31,239 nucleotides of DNA from Polychytrium aggregatum (Eukaryota; Chytridiomycota; Chytridiomycetes; Polychytriales), in contig NW_026516491.1 of assembly GCF_025602895.1 (NCBI RefSeq), positions 1 to 31,239 of the forward strand, in the 5' to 3' direction. Position 1 is the first letter of the stretch; every line of letters starts with the position of its first letter. The notes under the pieces are model-generated. The model was not told the origin of the DNA and did not search any database. It worked only from the letters and a program-made list of their open reading frames with translations. The translations under genes and the position numbers were made by a program. Positions 1-9,100 of the stretch are shown here, in pieces.

Positions 1-1
1 C

Positions 2-2113
2 TTCATCGATGGATACGCAAAGATCGCGGGGCCCATGACTCGGCTCTTCCGGAAGACGCATGGCTTCCAGTGGTCCCGCGAAGCCGATAAAGCATTCAGA
101 TCCTTGAAGGATGCCTTCGTTTCGGAGCCCGTTCTGGTGCATCCGGACCCATCCAAGCCGTTCGTCGTAGAGTCAGATGCGTCGGACTTTGCGCTTGGAT
201 GCGTGCTCTCCCAGCGGGGTGCTGATGATCGCCTTCATCCTTGCTCGTTCCATTCGCGGACACTCTCGAATGCTGAACGTAACTACAGCATATACGAGAA
301 AGAGCTGTTGGCGATCAAGGAGGCTTTCGAGGCGTGGCGACACTACCTCGAAGGCGCCCAGCATCCCGTTGCCGTTCTGACCGATCACAAGAACTTGGAG
401 TACCTGGCAACGGCTCGCATCCTAAACCAGCGTCATGCACGGTGGTCCCAGTTCTTGTCTCGGTTCGACATCCGCATCCAGTACCGTCCTGGTGCGAGGA
501 ACGGCAAGGCCGATGCCCTGTCTCGTCGCTCGGACTACATCCCTTCGTCGGCCTCCGTGTCGAGGGATCCGCCTCTGCTTCTCGATCCTGCCGCGGTGAT
601 ACGCGTGCTCCGAAGCAGAGACGCCCGCTCTTCGGTTGCAAGTCGCAGTGACCCTGTGGATTTGCTGCAGCTCATAGCCGAAGAGCAGGCTCGGGATCCC
701 GGTCTAGACAAATACCGTCGTGACCCGAAGTTCGTCTGGAATGGCCAGTACCTCACCTTCCAGAACAGGATTGTGGTCCCAGAGTCGTGCCGAGTTCCGG
801 CGCTCAAGTCGTGCCATGACCCAGTCGCTGTGGGTCATCCAGGCATCCGACGGACTCTGGCTCTGGTATCGCGACAGTTTTGGTGGCAAACCTATCGGAA
901 AGATGTCAAAGAGTACGTCTCGACGTGCGACACCTGTGCACGCTCGAAAGCTCCGCGACACAAGCCGTTTGGGTTCCTGTTGCCACTCCAGACAGCCGAT
1001 CGACCCTGGGGGACACTGACCATGGACTTTATCACTGATCTGCCAAAGTCCAAGGGTCACACCTGCATCTTTGTGGTGGTATGCAGCCTCACAAAGATGG
1101 CACACTTTATGTCCTGGCGTTCACTGCCGTCGGCGGAGGAGACTGCGTCACTGTTCCTCGACAATGTCTTTCGTCTCCATGGCCTCCCCGACACAGTGGT
1201 TTCAGACCGAGGAAGTCAGTTCACCTCTCGGTTCTGGAAGGCACTCTGCACGCAGCTCGGGATCCAAACCAGTCTGTCCACGGCCTTCCATCCCCAGACC
1301 GATGGACAGACTGAGAGGGTCAACCAGGTCATCAACCAATACCTGCGCTGTTACACGTCGTATCAGCAAGATGACTGGGCCGAGCTGCTGCCGTTGGCCG
1401 AGTTCTCTTACAATAACCTCGAGAACTCGTCAACACATGCCTCGCCATTCTTGGCAACCTATGGGTTCCACCCAAGGTTCGAAGTCCCCGTTGTCGCTGG
1501 CGGCCCTGATGTTCCCTCTGCCACGGAGAGGGTTGAACATCTCCAGCGGAACCTGGCACTGTTGAAGGAGAATCTTGAGAAGGCAAAGTCTGACTACAAG
1601 CACTTCTCAGATCTCCGGAGGTCCCAGGCTCCCGACTTGCGTCCGGGCGATCAAGTCTGGGTGCTGACTCGTAACATCAGCACCACTCGCCCAAGCAAGA
1701 AGCTGGATTACCAGAGGATTGGACCATTCACCATCCTCGAGGCCGTCGGGACATTGGCTTTCCGCCTGGACTTGCCAAAGGACATAAAGGTGCACCCGGT
1801 GTTCCATGTGTCTCTTCTTGAGCCCTACAAGAAGAACTCGCTTCCGGGTCGGGTGCAAGCGCCGCCCCCTGCGGTGGTCATCGATGGGAACTTGGAGTGG
1901 GAGGTCGAAGAGATCTTAGACTCCAAGTTCGTGCGCGGAAAGCTGCACTATCTCATCGATTGGAAAGGCTACCCGGTCACCGATCGAAGTTGGGAGCCCG
2001 CCGACATTGTCTTTGCCCCAACGGTGGCCGCGGAGTACCACCGACGCTACCCAGACAAGCCTGGCCCCAGGAGAACTCAAGATGGAACACGCCGTAGTTT
2101 AAGGAGGAGATAG
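2..2113 (+). CDS. pol: A1c1 pol, C-terminal part: RNase H, integrase, chromodomain
   Basis: The frame is open from base 2 to the TAG at 2111-2113, so this is the 3' part of a longer pol; the ATG at 35 is internal. It starts in the connection after reverse transcriptase (motif FIDGYAKIAGP). RNase H follows, with ESDASDFALG near 172-200, TDHKNLEYL near 380-405 and KADALSRR near 508-531. Integrase has an HHCC zinc finger (about 810-950) and the catalytic triad Asp 1025-1027, Asp 1205-1207, Glu 1313-1315, with DD35E spacing. A GPY/F module (RIGPF, near 1717-1731) and a chromodomain (EWEVEEILDSKF onward, about 1894-2040) close the protein. Integrase joins cDNA ends to target DNA; chromodomains of this class can bind histone marks and guide integration into heterochromatin. 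No frame break is seen. Confidence 0.93.
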   Translation, partial: FIDGYAKIAGPMTRLFRKTHGFQWSREADKAFRSLKDAFVSEPVLVHPDPSKPFVVESDASDFALGCVLSQRGADDRLHPCSFHSRTLSNAERNYSIYEKELLAIKEAFEAWRHYLEGAQHPVAVLTDHKNLEYLATARILNQRHARWSQFLSRFDIRIQYRPGARNGKADALSRRSDYIPSSASVSRDPPLLLDPAAVIRVLRSRDARSSVASRSDPVDLLQLIAEEQARDPGLDKYRRDPKFVWNGQYLTFQNRIVVPESCRVPALKSCHDPVAVGHPGIRRTLALVSRQFWWQTYRKDVKEYVSTCDTCARSKAPRHKPFGFLLPLQTADRPWGTLTMDFITDLPKSKGHTCIFVVVCSLTKMAHFMSWRSLPSAEETASLFLDNVFRLHGLPDTVVSDRGSQFTSRFWKALCTQLGIQTSLSTAFHPQTDGQTERVNQVINQYLRCYTSYQQDDWAELLPLAEFSYNNLENSSTHASPFLATYGFHPRFEVPVVAGGPDVPSATERVEHLQRNLALLKENLEKAKSDYKHFSDLRRSQAPDLRPGDQVWVLTRNISTTRPSKKLDYQRIGPFTILEAVGTLAFRLDLPKDIKVHPVFHVSLLEPYKKNSLPGRVQAPPPAVVIDGNLEWEVEEILDSKFVRGKLHYLIDWKGYPVTDRSWEPADIVFAPTVAAEYHRRYPDKPGPRRTQDGTRRSLRRR
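2101..2113 (+). other. A1 polypurine tract overlapping the pol stop
   Basis: The purine run AAGGAGGAGA followed by TAG directly abuts the LTR start at 2114. It sits where the primer for plus-strand DNA is expected and overlaps the last pol codons, so there is no gap between pol and the LTR and no room for an env-like gene. Confidence 0.75.
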
Positions 2114-2537
2114 TGTGATGACCAGCATCACAACGGACCAATGAGATTGTCCCGCATGCTCTCGCCCTCCGCACCAATCATGAGTCCCCACGTGTTTGTT
2201 TGCCCCCATGCATGAGCACGCGCCGTTGCCACCCGCGTCTACTGGTTTCCTGCCTCCCCCACCGCTCGGCACATGTCCCCGGGCTGTGCCAAGCCTCTCT
2301 CGCTTGCACACCAGCCACTCTCGCACCCCCTTCTCGCTTCTCTGTGATGCTCCACCCTTCTCGCCCACTTTTGCCCCTCGACCTTCTCCCGGTCTATAAA
2401 TAGCCCTGCATGTCTGAGCCTATGTTGAACACCAGTTCGAACAAAACTTGTTCTTTGGTGTTCGGGGCTAAAAGCTAATAAAGCTCATACCAAGCACTTG
2501 GCTTGGTCTTCGTCCTTGCGCTTGTTCACTCCTTACA
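2114..2537 (+). repeat. A1c1 3' LTR (424 bp)
   Basis: Runs from TGTGATGACC to CCTTACA, giving the usual TG...CA ends. It holds a TATA box (TATAAATA, 2395-2402) and an AATAAA signal (2477-2482), which place U3, R and U5 in normal order. The first 19 bp form an inverted repeat (TGTGATG, 5-nt loop, CATCACA). It differs from the other A1 LTR (7669-8087) by one extra CTTGG unit near 2498-2505 and one T/C change at 2534. The abrupt switch to B sequence at 2538 fixes the LTR end. Confidence 0.93.
2395..2402 (+). promoter_or_regulatory. TATA box in A1c1 LTR
   Basis: TATAAATA about 82 bp upstream of the AATAAA signal in the same LTR. It is the likely core promoter of the LTR. Here, in a 3' LTR, it points into the pol of the truncated B1 element. 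Confidence 0.7.
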
Positions 2538-5500
2538 CCACGCGTCTCCAGAGGAAGTTCACCTCGCCCCCTCCCCCGAAGGAGAAACAAACCAAGTGTT
2601 GTGCGTCGTGCGAGAGGTGCATGGTGGCGCAAGCCGCCTGCCTCTCCACGAACGTGAAGAGAAAACCAAAATTGAAAACCAAAACAAAAAAGAAAATCAA
2701 GAACCCTTGAGGGACAGGACCGCCTGTGCCCTCACCCCTGTCAAGTCGTGTGTGTCGGATGCTTCCGACATGTGTCCGCAAGCCGTGGACGTCGTGTGCA
2801 ATGGCGTGCTGACGCCGCAGGCCCCCGCAATGGCCGAACCCTATCCAAAATGTCCGAGTGGCCGTGATGAAGCCAACCAAGACCAAGTGTCGCCCGTTCC
2901 CCCAAGTCAAGTCATGGTGCAGGAGGCTGTGCAGGAGGACCATGAAGAGTCCCTGCTGTACCTCCCTGCCACCGTCCAAGGTCACACCGTCCGAATGATG
3001 GTGGACTCTGGAGCAAGCTGCAACTTTGTCAGCAGACGCTTGCTCCAGGAGCTCAACATACATGCAACCAAGAAGAAGTCGCCGATGAGTGTGGCGCTTG
3101 CAGACGATCGTGTGCAGCAGTGCACACACCAAGTGGTCCTGCGAGTGGCCCTCCATCCCAAGTACCATCCTGTCCTGTTGTTCCAAGTGATCGACACCAA
3201 GTTCGATGCCATCCTCGGCATGAGCTGGCTTGCTCGTGCCGAGCCGACTCCAGTCGTCGACTGGAAAGGCCGCACTGTCCGTGTTGGCCCTGACATTGTC
3301 CTGCAGGGCATGGCCTCACCCAACATGCCACCTCTCCTCTCAGCCATGCAATTCAAGAGGCTGATCAAGAAGGACACGTCGTTCCTCTGTGTCGTGCGTG
3401 AGGTCGACGACACCGACCAAGCCGGTCCCGGTCCCCCGCCTGTGGTGACCAAGCTGCTCGACGAGTACAAGGACGTATTCCCCGACCAGTTGCCACAATG
3501 CCTGCCACCCCAACGCACCGTCGATCATCGCATCGACATCGAACCAGGCTCGTCGCCTCCGTCAAGACCGACGTACCAACTGTCGCTGACGGAGATGGAC
3601 GAACTCAAGCGCCAGTTGGATGACCTCCTCGCCCATGGGTTCATCCGCCCGAGCCAGTCACCGTATGGTGCACCAGTGCTCTTTGTCAAGAAGAAAGAAG
3701 GTGATCTCAGGATGTGCGTCGACTATCGCGCACTAAACAAACAGACCATCAAGAACACCTACCCGTTGCCCAGGATCGACGAGTTGATGGATCGTCTGAG
3801 TGGAGCAAAGGTCTTTAGCAAGATAGACCTCCGCTCAGGCTACCATCAGATCCGCATCCACGAGGATGATGTCCACAAGACCGCCTTCAGGACTCGCTAC
3901 GGACTGTACGAGTTCCTAGTGCTGCCGTTCGGATTGACGAACGCACCTGCCACGTTCATGCAGCTGATGAACGATGTGTTCCGCCAAGAGCTCGACAACT
4001 CTGTCATCGTGTACCTGGATGATATCCTTGTGTACAGCAAGGATGAAGCGACCCATGAAGGTCATGTCGCCCGCGTGCTGGCCAAGCTACGCGAGCACAA
4101 GTTGTATGCCAAACTGTCCAAGTGTGAGTTCTTCAAGAATCAAGTCCCGTTCCTGGGACACGTTGTCTCAGGAAGAGGAATCGAAGTCGACCCCGCCAAG
4201 GTCAAGTCTGTGGTCGAGTGGCCGCCGCTCGCATGCGTCTCTGACGTGCAGTCGTTTCTCGGTCTCGTCAACTACTACCGCCGATTCATCCCCGATCTGG
4301 CGCGCACTGCCGGTCCACTCACAGACCTACTCCGCAAAGAGTGCCCCTTCGTGTGGGACCACCCACAACGCCAAGCGTTCGAGACCCTCAAGCACGCCTT
4401 GACGAACGCTCCTGTCCTCGCTGTGTTCGACCCGAACACGGATGTCTCCGTGCACACCGACGCCTCCGACTTTGCGGTGGGAGCTGTTTTGATGCAGGAG
4501 GGAAGGCCCGTTGCCTTCGAGTCGCGCAAACTGTCCCAACACGAGATCAACTATCCCGTGCACGAGAAGGAGCAGCTTGCGATCATCTACGCGCTGCAGA
4601 AGTTCCGAGTGTACCTCCACGGTACCGCCAAGCCCTTCAAGATTGTGACGGACCACCAGTCACTGCGTTACCTCGACACCAAGAAGAACCTGAGCCGACG
4701 CCAAGCGCGATGGATGGAGTTCCTCGCCGAGTACAACTACGAGGTTGTATACCAGAAAGGCAAACTCAATGTGGTGCCTGACGCACTGTCCCGACGCCCC
4801 GACTACCAATTGGCGTCACTGTACGAGTCGACTGTCAGTGTCGACAACACGATGCTGGATGTTGTCCGAGACAACATCGCCAACGACAAACAGTTCGGAG
4901 AACTGTTCCGAAAGGTGTCTAAGCTCCCCAAGGACGACGAATCATCCGAGTACACAGTGCGTGATGGCCTGCTCCTCCTGAAGAAGGACAGCCGTGTCTG
5001 TGTGCCGGACATTCCGTCGTTGAAGACCAAGTTGCTCCAAGAGGTCCACGACTCGCCCCTCGCTGGACACTTTGGAGTCGAGAAGACATACGACCGACTG
5101 GCCAAAGTCGCATACTGGCCTGGAATGAAGCGCACCGTCGAGAAGTACATCGAGTCCTGCCATACCTGCAAGATGGTCAAGTCACGCACGACCCGAGAGC
5201 AAGGATTGCTGCAACCCCTGCCTGTTCCCGACCGCCCCTGGACCAGCATGTCCATGGATCTCATCACGCATCTACCGACGACCAAGTTGGACCACGATGC
5301 AATCGCTGTCTTTGTCGACAGGTTCAGCAAGATGGCACACTTTGTGCCGTGCCAGACGACATGCTCCGCGCCTGACCTTGCACTGCTGTTCTTCAAGCAT
5401 GTGTTCAAGCACCACGGCCTCCCAAAGTCCATCGTCAGTGATCGAGACCCCCGATTCACCTCCTTGTTTTGGACAAGTCTGTTCGACCATCTCGGCACCA

Positions 5501-6381
5501 AGCTGAACATGTCAACCTCGCACCACCAACAAACGGATGGACAGTCCGAGCGGACGATCCGCACCCTCGAGCAATACCTGAGGACATACGCCTCGACCAG
5601 CCAAGACGACTGGGACATACAGCTGAGTCATGCAGAGTTTGCATACAACACCGCCAAGTCGAGCACAACTGGCTTGAGCCCCTTTGAGGCGCTCTACGGA
5701 TTCCAGCCTGATGTTCCCACCTCCTTGACACTGACCGAGTCCACGGCTGGATTGCCTCCCAAACCAAGTGCCTTTGTCAAAGATCATCAAGTCCGACACA
5801 AGATGATCGCCGACGCGCTCACGGATGCGCAACAAGTGATGGCGAAGTACTACGACCGCCGACACCAGGATGTCTCCTTTGAAGTTGGAGACCTTGTCTA
5901 CCTGGACGCCGACAACATCAAGGTCCCCGAAGCCCAGTCAAAGAAGTTGTTGCCCAAGTACCGAGGACCGTTCAAGATAGCGGCCCGACCCAGTCCCCTC
6001 AACTACCTGTTGGACTTGCCACCTGGAAGCAAGCTCCATCCTGTCTTCCATGTGTCCAAGCTGCGTCGCCACACGACCCGCAGTCCAGCACAGTTCCCCG
6101 ACGCCGACGAAGGTGTCCCGGACGACGCACCACTGGAAGACGACCTCGGACAATACTATACTCAAGAATATGAAGTCGAAAGGATCGTGAGGCACAAGAA
6201 AGTGGCTGATGGGTCACTTCGGTTTTATGTCAAGTGGGTTGGTTACCCACACTCGGGCAACACATGGCAAACACTGGAGGACTTGTCCCATGCACCCGAG
6301 GAGCTGAGTAAATACGGTAAACACCTCGAGGAGCCCCAAATAAAGAGCACACGCAGGGCTCCTCGCAGGAAGCCTTCTTAA
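2538..6381 (+). pseudogene. pol: B1 pol, 5'-truncated by A1c1 insertion
   Basis: Same protein as B2 pol from near its start to the natural TAA at 6379-6381, without internal stops. Protease DSGA begins at 3004, the reverse transcriptase YLDD Asp pair begins at 4018, and the integrase triad is Asp 5257, Asp 5440, Glu 5548 (first base of each codon). HHCC finger, RNase H and C-terminal chromodomain are all present. It is scored as broken because the first codons, the frameshift site and gag are separated from it by A1c1. The open frame extends leftward through the end of the A1 LTR, but there is no ATG there, so this upstream extension is probably fortuitous. The first plausible internal ATG is at 2830. 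Confidence 0.9.
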
Positions 6382-6390
6382 GTGTGGGAG

Positions 6391-6699
6391 TGTAGGAGAT
6401 GGTATCTCCGACGCTGTGCTGCGCGTACTGCGCGTACTGCGCGGCGCAGTGGGTCGTGACCTGTGCTGCGCTTTGCGTTTTCACGCACCGCAGGCAGGCC
6501 ACCGCAGGGTATACCTGCGGGTTGCCCCCGTTCCCCCCGTTTGTCTGGAGTTCGGTTTTATCGTGAATAAACGTAAGTGCTCCCCGAGCTCACCCGTCCG
6601 CTAGAGTAGCCTAGCACCGCCCTGTTCTGCCCCGTCCTGTCTTGTCTTGTACCCCCTCCCTCCCCGTCTTGCCCCAACGTCCCAGTAGTGGACGTTACA
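6391..6699 (+). repeat. B1 3' LTR (309 bp)
   Basis: Runs from TGTAGGAGAT to GACGTTACA. Four complete copies occur in the window (6391, 19254, 24413, 26030). It holds a hairpin just inside the start (GGAGAT, loop GGT, ATCTCC at 6395-6409), two tandem copies of GCGCGTACT (6421-6438), and an AATAAA signal at 6566-6571. This copy has six C residues in the CGTTC(n)GTTT run, as in B3; both B2 LTRs have seven. Confidence 0.95.
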
Positions 6700-7668
6700 G
6701 CGTCACTGTTCCTCGACAATGTCTTTCGTCTCCATGGCCTCCCCGACACAGTGGTTTCAGACCGAGGAAGTCAGTTCACCTCTCGGTTCTGGAAGGCACT
6801 CTGCACGCAGCTCGGGATCCAAACCAGTCTGTCCACGGCCTTCCATCCCCAGACCGATGGACAGACTGAGAGGGTCAACCAGGTCATCAACCAATACCTG
6901 CGCTGTTACACGTCGTATCAGCAAGATGACTGGGCCGAGCTGCTGCCGTTGGCCGAGTTCTCTTACAATAACCTCGAGAACTCGTCAACACATGCCTCGC
7001 CATTCTTGGCAACCTATGGGTTCCACCCAAGGTTCGAAGTCCCCGTTGTCGCTGGCGGCCCTGATGTTCCCTCTGCCACGGAGAGGGTTGAACATCTCCA
7101 GCGGAACCTGGCACTGTTGAAGGAGAATCTTGAGAAGGCAAAGTCTGACTACAAGCACTTCTCAGATCTCCGGAGGTCCCAGGCTCCCGACTTGCGTCCG
7201 GGCGATCAAGTCTGGGTGCTGACTCGTAACATCAGCACCACTCGCCCAAGCAAGAAGCTGGATTACCAGAGGATTGGACCATTCACCATCCTCGAGGCCG
7301 TCGGGACATTGGCTTTCCGCCTGGACTTGCCAAAGGACATAAAGGTGCACCCGGTGTTCCATGTGTCTCTTCTTGAGCCCTACAAGAAGAACTCGCTTCC
7401 GGGTCGGGTGCAAGCGCCGCCCCCTGCGGTGGTCATCGATGGGAACTTGGAGTGGGAGGTCGAAGAGATCTTAGACTCCAAGTTCGTGCGCGGAAAGCTG
7501 CACTATCTCATCGATTGGAAAGGCTACCCGGTCACCGATCGAAGTTGGGAGCCCGCCGACATTGTCTTTGCCCCAACGGTGGCCGCGGAGTACCACCGAC
7601 GCTACCCAGACAAGCCTGGCCCCAGGAGAACTCAAGATGGAACACGCCGTAGTTTAAGGAGGAGATAG
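6700..7668 (+). pseudogene. pol: A1c2 pol fragment: integrase 3' part and chromodomain
   Basis: Identical by eye to A1c1 1145-2113. It holds the second catalytic Asp (codon at 6760) and Glu (codon at 6868) of integrase, the GPY/F module and the chromodomain, ending at TAG 7666-7668. The first catalytic Asp and everything before it are on the other side of the B1 insertion. The frame is open but has no start of its own; the few codons to its left come from the B LTR. Confidence 0.9.
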
Positions 7669-8087
7669 TGTGATGACCAGCATCACAACGGACCAATGAG
7701 ATTGTCCCGCATGCTCTCGCCCTCCGCACCAATCATGAGTCCCCACGTGTTTGTTTGCCCCCATGCATGAGCACGCGCCGTTGCCACCCGCGTCTACTGG
7801 TTTCCTGCCTCCCCCACCGCTCGGCACATGTCCCCGGGCTGTGCCAAGCCTCTCTCGCTTGCACACCAGCCACTCTCGCACCCCCTTCTCGCTTCTCTGT
7901 GATGCTCCACCCTTCTCGCCCACTTTTGCCCCTCGACCTTCTCCCGGTCTATAAATAGCCCTGCATGTCTGAGCCTATGTTGAACACCAGTTCGAACAAA
8001 ACTTGTTCTTTGGTGTTCGGGGCTAAAAGCTAATAAAGCTCATACCAAGCACTTGGTCTTCGTCCTTGCGCTTGTTCACTCCTCACA
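7669..8087 (+). repeat. A1c2 3' LTR (419 bp)
   Basis: TGTGATGACC to CCTCACA, with one CTTGG unit instead of two and C instead of T near the end compared with the LTR at 2114-2537. TATA box 7950-7957, AATAAA 8032-8037. It ends ten bases upstream of the A2 gag ATG. It cannot be the LTR of A2: A2's own 3' LTR (from 24861) starts with a similar hairpin but is then different in sequence. Confidence 0.92.
7950..7957 (+). promoter_or_regulatory. TATA box in A1c2 LTR, upstream of A2 gag
   Basis: TATAAATA, 141 bp upstream of the A2 gag ATG. Because A1c2 has separated A2 from its own 5' LTR, this promoter is now the nearest one to A2 gag in the same direction. That it drives A2 is an inference. Confidence 0.6.
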
Positions 8088-8097
8088 TTACGCCACC

Positions 8098-9078
8098 ATG
8101 GACCCAGCCATAGCCCAGCGCATCCAAGCTCTCCAAGACGAAGTCACCGCCCTTCGTGCCGCCCGTGACGCCCGTGACGCCCCCGCTGCCGCCGCCGGCC
8201 CTCCCTCTCAAGTCCCCGACCGCTTCGATGGCAACCGTCGGGGCTTCCGTGCCTTTGTCAGTCAGTGCAACCTCTACATGAGGATGCACCCTCAACGCTT
8301 CCCCACCGATCCAGTCCGAGTCGGATTCATCCTCAGCCTGCTCTCCGGACCCGCCCTTCAGTGGGCGACGCCCATGCTAGAGGGCAACGATGCCCGTTTG
8401 AACTCTTACGACGAGTTCATGGGGCGCTTCGCCTCCGCCTTCGACGACCCCGACCGCGCCCGCTCCGCCGAAGCCGCCATCCAGTCCATGTTCCAGGGAA
8501 GCCGTCCCTGCGACATCTTCGCTTCCGACTTCCTCCGTGTCGCCGCCGACACCACCTGGAACGACTCCGCGAAGATCTCTTTCTTCCGTCAGGCCTTGAC
8601 GGAAGATCTCAAGGACGAGCTTGCCCGTGTCCGTGACCATCCCCGCGACCTCGACGATTACGTCCAACTCTGCGTCGAACTGGATGCCCGCCTTCGCGAA
8701 CGTCGCCAAGAACGCCGCACCTCCTTTCGAGCCCGACCCGCACAACTTTTCCTTGGCCCCCCACACTCCTTTGCCCCCGCGCCTTTCCGACATCCCGATC
8801 CTGCTTCCCGAGGCCATTCCTCCTTTGCTCCTCGTCCGTCCCCAACTCCCGGCCACGACCCCATGCAGGTGGACTCTGCCCTTATGGGTCCCCTGACTCC
8901 GGACGAAAAGCAACGCCGCCGCCGCCTCGGACTGTGCCTCTACTGTGGCAACAAGGGCCACATGGCACGCAACTGTCCTGCCAAGACCGCCGCTCCGTCC
9001 CGGACCATCAGGGCCGTCATCTATGATGACGGCGAGGTAAGACAGGTGGAATCGGGAAACGACTTGGCCCGATTCTGA
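8098..9078 (+). CDS. gag: A2 Gag (capsid/nucocapsid)
   Basis: A 326-residue Gag, the structural protein that forms the particle packaging the element RNA. I chose the ATG at 8098 because it follows the A1 LTR by ten bases and sits in a strong Kozak context (GCCACCATGG). After an N-terminal helical segment comes a retrotransposon Gag domain (roughly residues 35-200, with motifs DRFDGNRRGF and FVSQCNLYM). A Pro/Phe-rich linker follows, then a CCHC zinc knuckle at about 280-293 (CLYCGNKGHMARNC, spacing C-2-C-4-H-4-C). The stop TGA at 9076-9078 lies in the 5' arm of a hairpin and pol overlaps in the -1 frame. The gene is intact, although its own LTR promoter has been displaced by A1c2. Confidence 0.92.
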   Translation: MDPAIAQRIQALQDEVTALRAARDARDAPAAAAGPPSQVPDRFDGNRRGFRAFVSQCNLYMRMHPQRFPTDPVRVGFILSLLSGPALQWATPMLEGNDARLNSYDEFMGRFASAFDDPDRARSAEAAIQSMFQGSRPCDIFASDFLRVAADTTWNDSAKISFFRQALTEDLKDELARVRDHPRDLDDYVQLCVELDARLRERRQERRTSFRARPAQLFLGPPHSFAPAPFRHPDPASRGHSSFAPRPSPTPGHDPMQVDSALMGPLTPDEKQRRRRLGLCLYCGNKGHMARNCPAKTAAPSRTIRAVIYDDGEVRQVESGNDLARF

Positions 9079-9100
9079 ATGGAGACTCAGAATCGGTGCC
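9054..9100 (+). promoter_or_regulatory. A2 gag-pol -1 frameshift signal
   Basis: GGGAAAC at 9054-9060 is in phase with gag (codons tcG GGA AAC), the canonical X XXY YYZ heptamer. A perfect 10-bp stem follows: CCGATTCTGA (9069-9078) with TCAGAATCGG (9087-9096), loop ATGGAGAC. GGC 9066-9068 with GCC 9098-9100 can extend it, giving a spacer of 5 to 8 nt. The gag stop TGA is the last three bases of the 5' arm. Slipping by -1 enters the pol frame at 9060, which is open from 9030 onward. Confidence 0.88.

Larger units (their letters stand above)
1..2537 (+). mobile_element. A1c1: Ty3/gypsy chromovirus, right-hand part with 3' LTR
   Basis: Right-hand part of an LTR retrotransposon. The left end is cut by the window edge; gag, protease, most of reverse transcriptase and the 5' LTR would lie upstream. 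It holds the end of pol (2-2113) followed directly by the 3' LTR (2114-2537). The next base belongs to a B element, so A1c1 appears to be inserted in B1. If so, the 5-bp target duplication is CCACG (2538-2542), with its other copy upstream of the window. Bases 1145-2113 match 6700-7668 of the second A1 copy with no difference seen by eye. Confidence 0.93.
2538..6699 (+). mobile_element. B1: Ty3/gypsy chromovirus, right-hand part
   Basis: Matches the complete B2 element from B2 position 20560 to its 3' end. The 5' LTR, gag and frameshift signal are missing here because A1c1 sits immediately to the left; they should lie upstream of A1c1. The right end is a complete B LTR (6391-6699), followed at 6700 by A1 integrase sequence. 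B1 therefore appears inserted in A1c2, with predicted target duplication GCGTC (6700-6704). Confidence 0.92.
6700..8087 (+). mobile_element. A1c2: Ty3/gypsy chromovirus, right-hand part with 3' LTR
   Basis: The sequence resumes A1 at the equivalent of A1c1 position 1145, exactly after the B1 LTR end, and runs to the end of the A1 LTR at 8087. The part left of the B1 insertion is not in the window. The flanking sequence from 8088 is the A2 5' untranslated region, so A1c2 appears inserted in A2. The predicted target duplication is TTACG (8088-8092), with its other copy upstream of the window. Confidence 0.9.

Noticed and set aside
7669..8087. LTR next to A2 gag as A2's own 5' LTR, or as a product of reverse-transcription recombination
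   Set aside because: The A2 3' LTR (24861 onward) is a different sequence, while reverse transcription would make both LTRs alike. The preceding pol is A1. No primer site follows it either. Nested insertion explains it better.
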